Source of the DNA: Clostridia bacterium
GTDB lineage: Bacteria > Bacillota > Clostridia > Christensenellales > Aristaeellaceae
Direction of reading: 5' to 3'
NCBI GenBank assembly: GCA_017534885.1
Contig: JAFXVR010000063.1
Location: 1-64,000, forward strand
DNA: 64,000 nt
Position 1 is the first letter of the stretch. Every line of letters begins with the position of its first letter. The translations under genes and the position numbers were made by a program. Of this stretch, positions 40,004 to 48,308 are shown piece after piece. The notes beneath the pieces were generated by a model that saw nothing but the letters and a program-made list of their open reading frames with translations, did no database searches and was not told where the DNA came from.

Positions 40004-43000
40004 ATGAAGCTGACCAGCCTGGCTTCTCTGCTGTTGACCCTGCTCCTTTTCACCTGTGTTCTGATGGGGGCGGCTTTTGCCGAGCCTGCAGACGGGCCGG
40101 GAACGGGGCAGAGCGGGGATACAGCGGGGCTTGCCCTGAGCTATGAGGTGGTCAGCGGCCTCCAGGCGGACGAGGGCCTTTCCTGCGCCTTCACCGTGGC
40201 GCTGAGCAGGGACGGCGAACCGCTGACGGAAGTGCCCGGCGGCCTTTTCGCGGACAGCGCCGAAGCGGAAGCCACGCCCATCACGGTCTTCCCGGCGACC
40301 TTCATCCTCACCGGCGGGCGGGGCGTCGTGCTGACGGGTCTCCCGGCGGGCGTCAGCTATACCCTGAGCGGCGGACTGGACGACGAGACCTATCTCACCG
40401 AGGCGGAGGGCGAGCGCGAAGGCCTGCTGAAGGCGGGCGAGACCGCGCAGATCAACCTGACCACCCTGCGCCGCACCACAGGAGTGACCATCGACACCAG
40501 CCTGACCAGCACCATCCCCGAGGACGCCGACAAGACCTTTGAAGCGACCCTGAGCCTTTTCGAGGGAGAAAACGAGCTGACCGCCCTGCCCCTCCTGGCC
40601 GTCACCGCGGCGGCGGACGGAGAGGAGACCGCCCTGGAGGCTGCCGGACTGCCCCTGACCCTCGCCCTGGCCAGCGGCCAGACCCTGAGCGTCAGCGGCC
40701 TGCCCATCGGCGTGCGCTACCAGGTGGCCTTTGCCGAGGAGAAGGATTACGCGGTGACCGTGGAAGGCGAGACTGAGGGTCTGCTTAACGCGGAGACCGC
40801 GCCGGCCCTGAGCCTGAGCGCCAGCCGCCGGGAAACCTGGACGCGGGTGGCCCTCACCTGGGCGGACGGGGAGGACGCGGACGGCCTGCGCCCGAGCCAT
40901 GTGACCGCCACGCTGAAAAACAATATGCTTCTGCCCGAGCAGACCGTGACCCTGAGCGCCCGCAACAGCTGGAGCGCCAGGCTGGGCTCCCTGCCCGCCA
41001 CGGTGGACGGGGCCGAGGTGGTGTACACCTGGTCGCTGTCCGGCCTGCCCGAGGGATACAGCGCCTCCTCCGAGGACGAAAACGCGGCTGAGCGCGGCAC
41101 GGACGGCACCGAGTCCGCCATCACCTTAGCCTATGAGCCCGCGAAGACCGAGATGAGCGTCGCGGCCATCTGGCGGGATTCCGGCGACAATGACGCCCTG
41201 CGCCCTGAGACCCTGAGCGTGACCCTGTTGAGCGACGGCAGCCCCGTGTACGTGAACGGCGCGAAGGTCACCGCCCTGCTGAGCGAGGACAACAGCTGGC
41301 AGGCTGTCGCCAAGGAGCTGCCCAAGTACGGCAGCGGCAAGCTGGTGAACTACAGCTGGGCGGCGGATGTTACGCCTCCCGGATATGAGCTGCTGGGCGC
41401 CCACACCTTCGGCGGCCAGACCACTCTGAGCTTCCAGCACCTGGTGGAGCGGGTGACCGCCACCGTGCGCCTGATCTGGGATGACGCGGACAACCGGGAA
41501 GGCCTCCGCCCCCAGTCCCTGAAGGTGACCCTGGTGACCAACAAGATCGCCGGGAAGAGCTATGAGCTGAACGAGGCCAACGGCTGGACGGCCACCGTGG
41601 GCAACCTGCGGCGCTTCCACGGCGGCGACCCGGTGACCTACTCCTGGTTTGAAGACGGCACCCTGCCCGTTGGCTATACCATGACCGCCTCCGAGACGGC
41701 TGAAGGCGTGACCGTGCTGACCAACAGCCGGATCAGCGGCAGCCTGAGCGTCACCCAGAGCGGCGTCAGCAGCGCTGTGCCCTTCACCGTGACCCTGAGC
41801 GTGCCCGTGAACGGCGCTTACGGCGACATGGTCTTTGAGGGCGGCGTGGCTGCCTTCACCCTGGCCAGCGGCAAGGTCACCGCCAGGGACCTGCCCGTGG
41901 GCGCGTCCTACACCGTCAAGCAGACGCTGCAGGGCCATTACGCCGGCCAGGCCACCGGCACCAGCGGCGTCATTGAACAGGACGCCGAAGCTGAGGCGGT
42001 CTTCACCGTCAGCAAGGAAAACGTTGAGGTGCAGGTCTCCAAGCTCTGGGAAGACGACAACAACCGCGACAAGCTGCGCCCGGGCTTTGTGTCCGTCCAC
42101 CTGAAGGCCGACGGCGTCCCGGTGCAGACCGCTTACATCACCGAGGAAATGGGCTGGGTCTACACCTTCACCGGCCTGGACAAGACCCGCGAGGACGGCA
42201 CGGAGATCGCCTACACCGTGTCTGAGGATCCGGTGCCGGGCTACACCACGGGCATCTACCGCAACACGGTGGTGCAGGACGGCGTGGCCGTGGACGGCGG
42301 CTGGCTGATCCGCAACCATCACGCCATCGACACGGTGACGGTCAACGGCGTGAAGCGGTGGATCGACCAGGACAACAAGGACGGCATGCAGCCTGACCAT
42401 GTGACCGTGCACCTGCTGGCGGACGGCACCACGGTGGACACCAAGGTGGTGACCGCCGAGACCGACTGGGTCTTCACCTTCACCGGCCTGCCCAAGCTCA
42501 ACGGCGAGGGCAAGGAGATTGACTACACCGTGACCGAGGAGCCTGTGGAGGGCTACACCGGCACCGTGACCAAGACCGAGGAAGGCCTGTGGGTGCTGGA
42601 GAACGCCCACACCGAGGAGCTGACCGAGGTGCACGTGACCAAGCGCTGGACCGACGGCAACAACCTGGACGGCGTGCGGCCCGGCTCCGTGACGGTGCGT
42701 CTGCTGGCCAACGGCGTGCCCACCGGCCTGAGCCAGACCTTAGACGGCAGCAACAACTGGAATGCCGTGTTCATGTACCTGCCCGCTTATGAAAACGGCG
42801 AGAAGATCGTCTACACGGTGATGGAAGACAGCGTCACCGGCTACACCACCTGGTACGAGGGCAACGCGGACACGGGCATCACCGTGGTGAACCGCCACCA
42901 GCCCGCTCCGACGCCCACCCCCGTGCCCACCGTGACGCCCACCGCCAAGCCCACCGCCACCCCCGCCGTGCCCCGCACCGGCGACGACGCGCCCCTGGGC

Positions 43001-43081
43001 CTGTGGCTGAGCCTGATGCTCTGCTCGATGATCCTCCTCGCCGGCGCCGGCGTGATGACGGTCAAGAGGAAGCAGAGGTAA
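40004..43081 (+). CDS. Cna-B-type surface protein (adhesin) with sorting signal
   Basis: A 1025-residue cell-wall protein. Signal peptide 'LTSLASLLLTLLLFTCVLMGAAFA' leads into ~280 residues of beta-sandwich repeats. Six Cna-B-type repeats follow, each opening with a 'W.D..N..G.RP' pattern ('VSKLWEDDNNRDKLRPG', 'VTKRWTDGNNLDGVRPG' and others) and closing 'Y.V.E.PV.GY'. A degenerate repeat separates the third and fourth. The end is a Pro/Thr stalk ('PTPTPVPTVTPTAKPTATP'), 'VPRTGD' as an LPxTG-like sortase motif, a helix and 'KRKQR'. Start ATG 40004 has GGAGGG upstream. A role in adhesion or pilus/stalk structure is typical. Confidence 0.93.
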   Translation: MKLTSLASLLLTLLLFTCVLMGAAFAEPADGPGTGQSGDTAGLALSYEVVSGLQADEGLSCAFTVALSRDGEPLTEVPGGLFADSAEAEATPITVFPATFILTGGRGVVLTGLPAGVSYTLSGGLDDETYLTEAEGEREGLLKAGETAQINLTTLRRTTGVTIDTSLTSTIPEDADKTFEATLSLFEGENELTALPLLAVTAAADGEETALEAAGLPLTLALASGQTLSVSGLPIGVRYQVAFAEEKDYAVTVEGETEGLLNAETAPALSLSASRRETWTRVALTWADGEDADGLRPSHVTATLKNNMLLPEQTVTLSARNSWSARLGSLPATVDGAEVVYTWSLSGLPEGYSASSEDENAAERGTDGTESAITLAYEPAKTEMSVAAIWRDSGDNDALRPETLSVTLLSDGSPVYVNGAKVTALLSEDNSWQAVAKELPKYGSGKLVNYSWAADVTPPGYELLGAHTFGGQTTLSFQHLVERVTATVRLIWDDADNREGLRPQSLKVTLVTNKIAGKSYELNEANGWTATVGNLRRFHGGDPVTYSWFEDGTLPVGYTMTASETAEGVTVLTNSRISGSLSVTQSGVSSAVPFTVTLSVPVNGAYGDMVFEGGVAAFTLASGKVTARDLPVGASYTVKQTLQGHYAGQATGTSGVIEQDAEAEAVFTVSKENVEVQVSKLWEDDNNRDKLRPGFVSVHLKADGVPVQTAYITEEMGWVYTFTGLDKTREDGTEIAYTVSEDPVPGYTTGIYRNTVVQDGVAVDGGWLIRNHHAIDTVTVNGVKRWIDQDNKDGMQPDHVTVHLLADGTTVDTKVVTAETDWVFTFTGLPKLNGEGKEIDYTVTEEPVEGYTGTVTKTEEGLWVLENAHTEELTEVHVTKRWTDGNNLDGVRPGSVTVRLLANGVPTGLSQTLDGSNNWNAVFMYLPAYENGEKIVYTVMEDSVTGYTTWYEGNADTGITVVNRHQPAPTPTPVPTVTPTAKPTATPAVPRTGDDAPLGLWLSLMLCSMILLAGAGVMTVKRKQR

Positions 43082-43097
43082 GACAAAGTGCATAAAC

Positions 43098-43130
43098 AAA
43101 GGGGAAGCCATGTATGGTGGCTTCCCTTTT
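43098..43130 (+). terminator. Terminator of the surface-protein gene
   Basis: GGGAAGCCA (43102-43110) pairs with TGGCTTCCC (43118-43126) and is followed by T4; the A run on the left extends the stem. Confidence 0.88.
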
Positions 43131-43150
43131 CGTATGCAGAATGCACGAAG

Positions 43151-43185
43151 AGGTTGAAGGTTGAAGAGGGGAAGAGTGAAGAGTG
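43151..43185. repeat. Heptamer array (AGGTTGA and AAGAGTG families)
   Basis: Five consecutive 7-mers: AGGTTGA twice, AGAGGGG, AAGAGTG twice. The array is interrupted at a unit boundary by the 120-bp hairpin element and resumes as AAGAGTG, GAGAGTG at 43306-43319. Confidence 0.85.
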
Positions 43186-43305
43186 GATTCGGATGTCAAA
43201 AGGCCGCTTTCATGAACTGAGCCACGACTGGTTGTCGAAGACAGCGGAAATCACCACAACCAGTCGTGGCTCCAAGGTTGAAAGCGCCCTTTTGTCACCC
43301 TTACC
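43186..43305. repeat. 120-bp hairpin element, copy 2
   Basis: Nearly identical (117/120) to 18010-18129 with the same nested stems; one change disturbs the inner stem tip. It is flanked on both sides by AAGAGTG, which is also the local heptamer unit, so the flank may be either a target duplication or two array units. Confidence 0.85.
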
Positions 43306-43366
43306 AAGAGTGGAGAGTGAAGTGAGGATTCAAAAACAGCAGAGCGAAAACGATCAGGAAACAGGC

Positions 43367-44398
43367 TTAGCCTTTTTTCGCCGCTGGAACACAGACCAGG
43401 CTGGAGACGGATTCGCATTCGACCGAGATTGGGTCTCCGGCGGGGAGGCCGGTTTCAGGGTCGAGGGGGAAGAGGGCGATGGCGCCGGAGAGCTGGTTGG
43501 CGGCGAGGAGGACTGCGCCGTCGGGGGAGAGGAGAAGGTCCCGGGGCCAATGCCCGCCGGAGGGGAAGTCCGCCAGGCGGGTCAGGCGGCCGTCCGCGGC
43601 GAGGGTGAAGACGGTGACGATGTCCGCGCCGCGGCAGGAGACATAGGCCCGGCGGCCGTCGGGGCTCAGGCGCAGGGCGGCGGAGAGGGCTTCTTGCGCA
43701 TAGCCCGCCGGGAGGACCTCGCCGCGGCTGACCTCCTGCCAGCGGCCTTCCACTTCACGGAAGACATGGAGCTGATTGCCCAGCTCGGTCACCGCCAGCA
43801 GCAGGCTTCTGCCCTCCGCGAAGGCCAGGTGCCTGGGGCCGGCGCCGGGCGGGAAGGGGAGATCCTGATCCGGCCGGGGGGTCAGGCCGCCGTCCGATGA
43901 GAAGGCATAGCAGAAGACCCGGTCGAGGCCCAGATCCGCCACAAAGAGCCGCACACCGTCCGGGTGCAGGGCGCAGCAGTGGACATGGGGCGCTTCCTGC
44001 CGCTCCGGGTTGAGGCCGTGGCCGCTGTGGCGGATCAGGGCGGTCATCCAGTCCGGACGGCCGTCCGCCGCGGTGGAGACCGTCAGCAGGGAGCCGCTGC
44101 CATAGTTGGCGCAGGCCAGATAGCCGCCGGGGAGGGGCTCCAGGTGGCAGAGCAGGCGGCCCGGGGTGTCCAGTCGCCCTAAGGGCAGGAGGGCGCCGTC
44201 CCTGCGCACCTTCCAGCCCGTGACCGCGCCGCCCTCCTCCAGCTCGGAGGCGGCGTAGAGGCGGTCGCCGGAAAGGGTCAGCCAGGAGGGATTATCCGCC
44301 GGACAGGCGCGGATGGGCCGCAGGCTGGGCGCGGCGGTGTTCAGGAGCAGGTGATGGAGGGCGCTGGTGTAGCCGCCGGCGTAGAGATGATAGATCAT
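43367..44398 (-). CDS. Lactonase family protein (seven-bladed propeller, Pgl-like)
   Basis: A 343-residue beta-propeller of the YbhE/6-phosphogluconolactonase type. Repeating blades contain 'NPSWLTLSGDRLYAASE', 'YLACANYGSGSL', 'HVHCCALHPDGVRLFVADLG' (conserved His/Asp/Leu-Gly), 'GPRHLAFAEGRSLLLAV' and 'WPRDLLLSPDGAVLLAANQ'. Known members hydrolyse 6-phosphogluconolactone or cycloisomerise muconate. A phosphogluconate-pathway role is plausible but there is no zwf nearby. ATG 44398 follows AAGGAGAA. It lies 114 nt after the EAL-like gene on the same strand. Confidence 0.88.
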   Translation of the reverse strand: MIYHLYAGGYTSALHHLLLNTAAPSLRPIRACPADNPSWLTLSGDRLYAASELEEGGAVTGWKVRRDGALLPLGRLDTPGRLLCHLEPLPGGYLACANYGSGSLLTVSTAADGRPDWMTALIRHSGHGLNPERQEAPHVHCCALHPDGVRLFVADLGLDRVFCYAFSSDGGLTPRPDQDLPFPPGAGPRHLAFAEGRSLLLAVTELGNQLHVFREVEGRWQEVSRGEVLPAGYAQEALSAALRLSPDGRRAYVSCRGADIVTVFTLAADGRLTRLADFPSGGHWPRDLLLSPDGAVLLAANQLSGAIALFPLDPETGLPAGDPISVECESVSSLVCVPAAKKG

Positions 44399-44512
44399 AG
44401 TTCTCCTTGTCTGGTCTGTCCGCCTGATGGGCAGGGTTCGCCCGCAGGCTTTCGGCATGTATCAAAGCGGAGCCGCCCTCACGGACAGCCCCGCACCGGT
44501 TCCGTTTTCAGC

Positions 44513-45292
44513 TCACTTGTGGCCTTTTTCCAGGGCGTACTGCTTCACGTAGGTCTCCAGCTCGTCCAGGGGCATGGCGGCGCCGATCAGATTGCCCTGG
44601 CCCTTGTACGCGCCGATCTCCTCAAAGAATTCAAACTGATCCTGATTCTCGATGCCCTTGGCGCAGAGCTTCATGTCTAAGGTGTCGGCCATGTGCTGGA
44701 TGGCGATGGCCGCCTTGCAGGCCCGGTCGCTGCCGGGGATCAGGGCCGCGTAGCTGGCGTCCAGCTCCAGCATGTCAAAGTCCACCTGGCGCAGCAGGGG
44801 GAGGTTGGTGTGGTTGGTGCCGAAGTTGCCCATGGTCAGCAGCACGCCCTTCTCCCGCAGCGCGTTCAGGTGCTCGCAGCCCTCGGGGCTCAGCTCCTGC
44901 AGCTCGCTCAGCTCAAACTGCAGCCGCCTGGCCTCCAGCCCGCTGGCCGCCAGGCACTGCTCCACCTGCTCCACAAAGTACTTGCTGTCGGCGAACTTGG
45001 GCAGCAGGTTCAGGGAGAGGGTCAGGTTGCTGTTGACGCGGCGGCTGGCGTCGGCCGTGCGCTGCACCGCTTCCCGGAGCAGGGCGATGGAGAAGAGGGA
45101 GGTCAGGGCCTCGTCCCCCTCAATGATCTGCAGAATCGGCCAGGAGGGCAGCAGCGCGCCGTCCAGCCCGCGGAAATAAGCCACAAAGAGCTCGTAGGTA
45201 TTGCAGCTGTTCTTGCCGAAGGTCCACTTGGGCTGGCCGTAGAGCACCAACCCGTTCTGAAGGATCATCTCGGTGATCGTGTTCCGTTCCAT
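44513..45292 (-). CDS. Degenerate EAL-domain protein
   Basis: A 259-residue stand-alone EAL fold (cyclic-di-GMP phosphodiesterase family) with most catalytic residues replaced. The EAL motif reads 'YELF'; the Asn of 'LSLNLLP' is kept; the ExTE position is 'ELSE'; the DDFG loop is 'MGNFGTNHT', losing both metal-binding Asp; the following Lys is replaced in 'MLELDASYA'. The closing parts 'AKGIENQDQFEF' and 'KGQGNLIG' are recognisable. It should not hydrolyse c-di-GMP and may bind it or a protein partner. There is no GGDEF or sensor domain. Transcribed with the lactonase gene. Confidence 0.82.
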   Translation of the reverse strand: MERNTITEMILQNGLVLYGQPKWTFGKNSCNTYELFVAYFRGLDGALLPSWPILQIIEGDEALTSLFSIALLREAVQRTADASRRVNSNLTLSLNLLPKFADSKYFVEQVEQCLAASGLEARRLQFELSELQELSPEGCEHLNALREKGVLLTMGNFGTNHTNLPLLRQVDFDMLELDASYAALIPGSDRACKAAIAIQHMADTLDMKLCAKGIENQDQFEFFEEIGAYKGQGNLIGAAMPLDELETYVKQYALEKGHK

Positions 45293-45431
45293 CGCGTGCG
45301 CCTCCCTGATTCAAATTGTGAAATTGCCGATGCCGAAAAACGTGGATACCCATCTGAATATGGTATTCGCGGTATGAAGCGCTTTTCCTGCAAGGCGTGA
45401 GAAATAATTCCGGAAAAGGGGACAGCGCGCT

Positions 45432-45989
45432 TCAGGATTCGCCAAGGAATCGGACCATCAGCAGCTCGTCGTGATAGCTGCCGTCGTCGAATTTCAGCGC
45501 CCGGACGCGCCGGCCGGTCTCCGTGAAGCCGCACTTGCGGTACAGGGCGAGGGCCCGCTCGTTGTCCGCCACCACCTCCAGGTCGATCTGCTCATAGCCG
45601 ATCTGCCGGGCCAGGCCGGTCAGCCGCTCAATCAGCGCTGTGCCGATGCCCAGCCCCCAGTACTCCCGGTACAGGGCGATGGCGAAGGCGCAGCGGTGGC
45701 GAGTCTTCCGCTTGGGGCCCAGGCAGCGGATGCAGCTGTTGCCCGCCAGCTTCCCGTCCACAAAGGCGGCGGCCATGGCGGAGCAGGGGTCGGCCAGCAG
45801 GCTGCCCAACAGCTCCCGCTCCTGCTCCACCGTGTAATGGACTTCCCCCGGGGTGCGCAGCAGAAAGGGGGTCTCCCCGGCGGTTTCCGCCATGTAGCGG
45901 ATCATGTCCTCCGCGTCCTCGGGCCGGGCGGGCCTGATGGTGCAGAGCCGGCCATCCCGGAGGGGAAAGGTGGTGACGTCAAAATCCAT
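45432..45989 (-). CDS. GNAT family N-acetyltransferase
   Basis: A 185-residue GNAT. 'CTIRPARPEDAEDMIRYM' is the usual N-terminal strand-helix; motif A is 'IALYREYWGLGIGTALIERL' with G-L-G-I-G; motif B 'IDLEVVADNERALALYRKCGF' is a textbook RimI-like end. Such proteins acetylate small amines or protein N-termini. ATG 45989 has GGAGG 8 nt upstream; two earlier ATGs lack it. It is transcribed from the minus-strand half of the overlapping promoter pair at 46034-46082. Confidence 0.92.
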   Translation of the reverse strand: MDFDVTTFPLRDGRLCTIRPARPEDAEDMIRYMAETAGETPFLLRTPGEVHYTVEQERELLGSLLADPCSAMAAAFVDGKLAGNSCIRCLGPKRKTRHRCAFAIALYREYWGLGIGTALIERLTGLARQIGYEQIDLEVVADNERALALYRKCGFTETGRRVRALKFDDGSYHDELLMVRFLGES

Positions 45990-46033
45990 AGCGCAATCCT
46001 CCGCATTCTCTCGCATTCCGCTGTTGAGGCCGC

Positions 46034-46082
46034 TTGACACGGCTCCCCAGGTCAGTATAATAGGTTTGGAATGCCTTGTCAA
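46034..46082. promoter_or_regulatory. Overlapping divergent promoters sharing the -10 bases
   Basis: Plus strand: TTGACA 46034-46039, 16-bp spacer, TATAAT 46056-46061. Minus strand: TTGACA 46082-46077, 17-bp spacer, TATACT 46059-46054. The two -10 boxes overlap by 4 bp, so polymerase cannot occupy both. The minus promoter serves the GNAT gene; the plus promoter would reach the DUF3237/hemZ genes through a 250-nt leader. Confidence 0.72.
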
Positions 46083-46177
46083 AAGCTTCTGAAGGAGCAA
46101 AAGGGCAATCGCTTACAAACCTATGTCTATAAAAGTCTTTTGAAGATGGGATGGGGGTCTGGGGGACGGATGCGCCC

Positions 46178-46206
46178 GCGTGCCGCCAGTGGCGGCCTTC
46201 AGAGCG
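46178..46206. repeat. Hairpin repeat, copy 2 (GCCGCC-AGT-GGCGGC)
   Basis: Matches 21324-21352, with paired substitutions that preserve the stem. It lies in the leader before the DUF3237 gene; the rest of 46083-46319 holds other short G/C stems but no gene. Confidence 0.6.
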
Positions 46207-46319
46207 GGCACAGACGCCACGCCGAAGGAACTTTTCTTCAGAAAAGGTCCTTCCCTTCCCCCAGGAGCAGTAAGCGAGTCCTGGCGGAATTGCCGGAAAA
46301 GTGAACAGTGGAGGCGCGC

Positions 46320-46745
46320 ATGGCTCAGCTTTTGTTTGATATCCTTGTCCGCACCCATCCGGCCCTGTCGGTGGACGGCGGCGCGGCGGGCTCGGTCACC
46401 ATGATTCCCTTTGACGGCACGGTGGACGGGCCGCTGATGTCCGGGCGCATCGCCAGCGGCGGGGTGGATACCCAGCGGGTGAACGCGGCGGGCGTGCGGC
46501 ACCTCTCGGCCAGGTACATCCTGGAGGGTGAGGCGAAAGCAGCTTACGGCGGAGGCCCCTGCCGCGTCTATGTGGAAAACGAGGCCTGGTTCCCCGACGG
46601 GAGCAATCTGCCCTTCGCCACCGTGCCCCGCTTCCTGACCGACCATCCGGCTCTCCGCCCCATACTCGCCCGCCCCGCTGTGGGTGAGGCGGTCGGGGAG
46701 GCGGACGGCCTGCACATCCGCCTGTACGCGGCGGAGGAACAGTAA
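46320..46745 (+). CDS. DUF3237-like protein
   Basis: A 141-residue beta-rich soluble protein. The run 'GTVDGPLMSGRIASGGVDTQ' and the following 'HLSARYILEGEA', then 'CRVYVENEAWF', resemble the DUF3237 barrel (small beta-barrel proteins with no known activity). GGAGG lies 5 nt before ATG 46320. Its stop is 3 nt before hemZ, so the two are co-transcribed, but a link to haem synthesis is only positional. An alternative reading as an unrelated hypothetical cannot be excluded. Confidence 0.75.
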   Translation: MAQLLFDILVRTHPALSVDGGAAGSVTMIPFDGTVDGPLMSGRIASGGVDTQRVNAAGVRHLSARYILEGEAKAAYGGGPCRVYVENEAWFPDGSNLPFATVPRFLTDHPALRPILARPAVGEAVGEADGLHIRLYAAEEQ

Positions 46746-46748
46746 AGC

Positions 46749-48200
46749 ATGGAAACATATCTCGATACGATTCAGCCTGATCTCATCAATGTGACGCGGC
46801 TCTTCGGCCTGCCGGACACGGTCTGGGAGGAGCCGGTCCGCTTCCGCCTGACTTGCGGGGAGGAGGCGGGATGTTTTCGCTGTACCTGGGCCGAGAGCAG
46901 CGTCCGCGCAGAGCGGTTCGCGGACATACCGTTTGACGCCGATCCCCGGCTGCGAGAGCTGCACCGGCGGCGGGCGGCCCGGCGGCTCTGCCGTCAGACG
47001 CTCTATGATCTCTGCCGACAGGTCACCGGCATTCATCCGCCCTGGGGCTCCCTGACGGGCATCCGCCCCACCCGGCTGCTGTACGAGGCGCTGGAGCAGG
47101 GAGCACCGGATGTGGAGGCCGCCGCGGCGCGGGTGGTGCGGGACTTTGACGTGACGATAGAGAAGGCGGCCCTGCTGGCGGAGGCGGTTTCCACCCAGCT
47201 GACCCTGCCGCCCCCGGGCGACCAGTGGGCGGACGTGTACGTGGGCATTCCCTTCTGCCCGACCCGCTGCGCCTACTGCTCCTTTTCCTCGGGAGAGCTG
47301 GGGGACGGAAAGCTGGTGGAGCCCTATCTGAAAGCCCTCCTGTGGGAGATGGCGGACGCGGCTGGGCTGCTGAAGGCCACGGGCCGCCTTCCCCGGGCGG
47401 TGTACATCGGCGGCGGCACGCCCACCTCCCTGAGCGCCTCCCAGCTGGAACGCCTGCTGGCAGCGGTGAACGCCTGCTTCCCCGGACACCTGGAGCTGAC
47501 CGTGGAGGCCGGGCGGCCCGACACCCTGGACCGGGATAAGCTGCGGGTCATCCGGGAGGGCGGAGCCGGGCGCATCAGCATCAACCCCCAGAGCATGAAC
47601 GACCGCACCCTAAAAGTGATTGGCCGGGCCCACACCGCCCGTCAGGTGGAGGAGGCCTACGCCCTCGCCCGGGAGGAGGGGATCCATCACATCAACATGG
47701 ATGTGATCGCCGGCCTGCCCGGGGAGCATCCGGCGGATTTCGCCCGCACCATGGAGGCCGCCCTGCGTTTGCGCCCGGAGAGCCTCACCGTACACACCCT
47801 CGCCATCAAGCGCTCCAGCCGCCTGCACTTCGAGAACGCGCCCCTGCCCGACGCCGCCGAGGCCGCGGAGATGGTGCGCCTGGGCACCCAGACCGCCCAC
47901 GCCCTGGGCCAGAAGGCCTATTACCTCTACCGGCAGAAGCAGATGGCCGGCAACCAGGAGAACGTGGGCTACGCCCTGCCCGGCCACGCCTGCCTCTACA
48001 ACGTGGACATCATGGAAGAAACCACCCACATCATCGCCGTCGGCGCCGGCGGCATTTCGAAGCGCGTCTACCCCGAGGAAGGCCACATTGGCCGCGCCCC
48101 CAATGTCAGCAATATCGCGCAGTATATTGAGCGGGTGGGGGAGATGGGGGAGAGGAAATGGGGGCTGTTTGGGACGGGGGAGGAGAGAGGGAAGGGATGA
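46749..48200 (+). CDS. hemZ: Coproporphyrinogen dehydrogenase HemZ-like radical SAM protein
   Basis: A 483-residue radical SAM protein with an N-terminal ~150-residue HemZ-specific region ('YDLCRQVTGIHPPWGSLTGI', 'RPTRLLYE'). The cluster motif 'YVGIPFCPTRCAYCSFSS' (CxxxCxxC, residues ~160-177) follows, then 'YIGGGTPTSLS' and 'INMDVIAGLPGEHPADFA'. This layout is that of Bacillus HemZ, thought to act in oxygen-independent haem/porphyrin steps. It is a paralogue of HemW at 29217, which lacks the N-terminal extension. A strong terminator follows. Confidence 0.93.
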   Translation: METYLDTIQPDLINVTRLFGLPDTVWEEPVRFRLTCGEEAGCFRCTWAESSVRAERFADIPFDADPRLRELHRRRAARRLCRQTLYDLCRQVTGIHPPWGSLTGIRPTRLLYEALEQGAPDVEAAAARVVRDFDVTIEKAALLAEAVSTQLTLPPPGDQWADVYVGIPFCPTRCAYCSFSSGELGDGKLVEPYLKALLWEMADAAGLLKATGRLPRAVYIGGGTPTSLSASQLERLLAAVNACFPGHLELTVEAGRPDTLDRDKLRVIREGGAGRISINPQSMNDRTLKVIGRAHTARQVEEAYALAREEGIHHINMDVIAGLPGEHPADFARTMEAALRLRPESLTVHTLAIKRSSRLHFENAPLPDAAEAAEMVRLGTQTAHALGQKAYYLYRQKQMAGNQENVGYALPGHACLYNVDIMEETTHIIAVGAGGISKRVYPEEGHIGRAPNVSNIAQYIERVGEMGERKWGLFGTGEERGKG

Positions 48201-48272
48201 AGACGCTTGCCCGGAACAGCCGCAGACAGGAGAAAGGCAACAAAAAAAGCCCCCGCAGGGAACAAATCACAC

Positions 48273-48308
48273 AAGGACACCTGTCACGCCGCGTCAGGTG
48301 TTCTTTTT
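48273..48308 (+). terminator. Terminator after hemZ, overlapping the convergent gene's stop
   Basis: AAGGACACCTG (48273-48283) pairs with CAGGTGTTCTT (48295-48305) over 11 bp, including one G-T pair, with T5 at the end. The stop of the opposite-strand XRE gene lies inside the loop/arm. Confidence 0.85.

Noticed and set aside
43179..43312. Firm call of a 7-bp target-site duplication around the hairpin element
   Set aside because: The flanking AAGAGTG is itself the local array unit, so two copies are expected even without duplication; kept only as consistent evidence.
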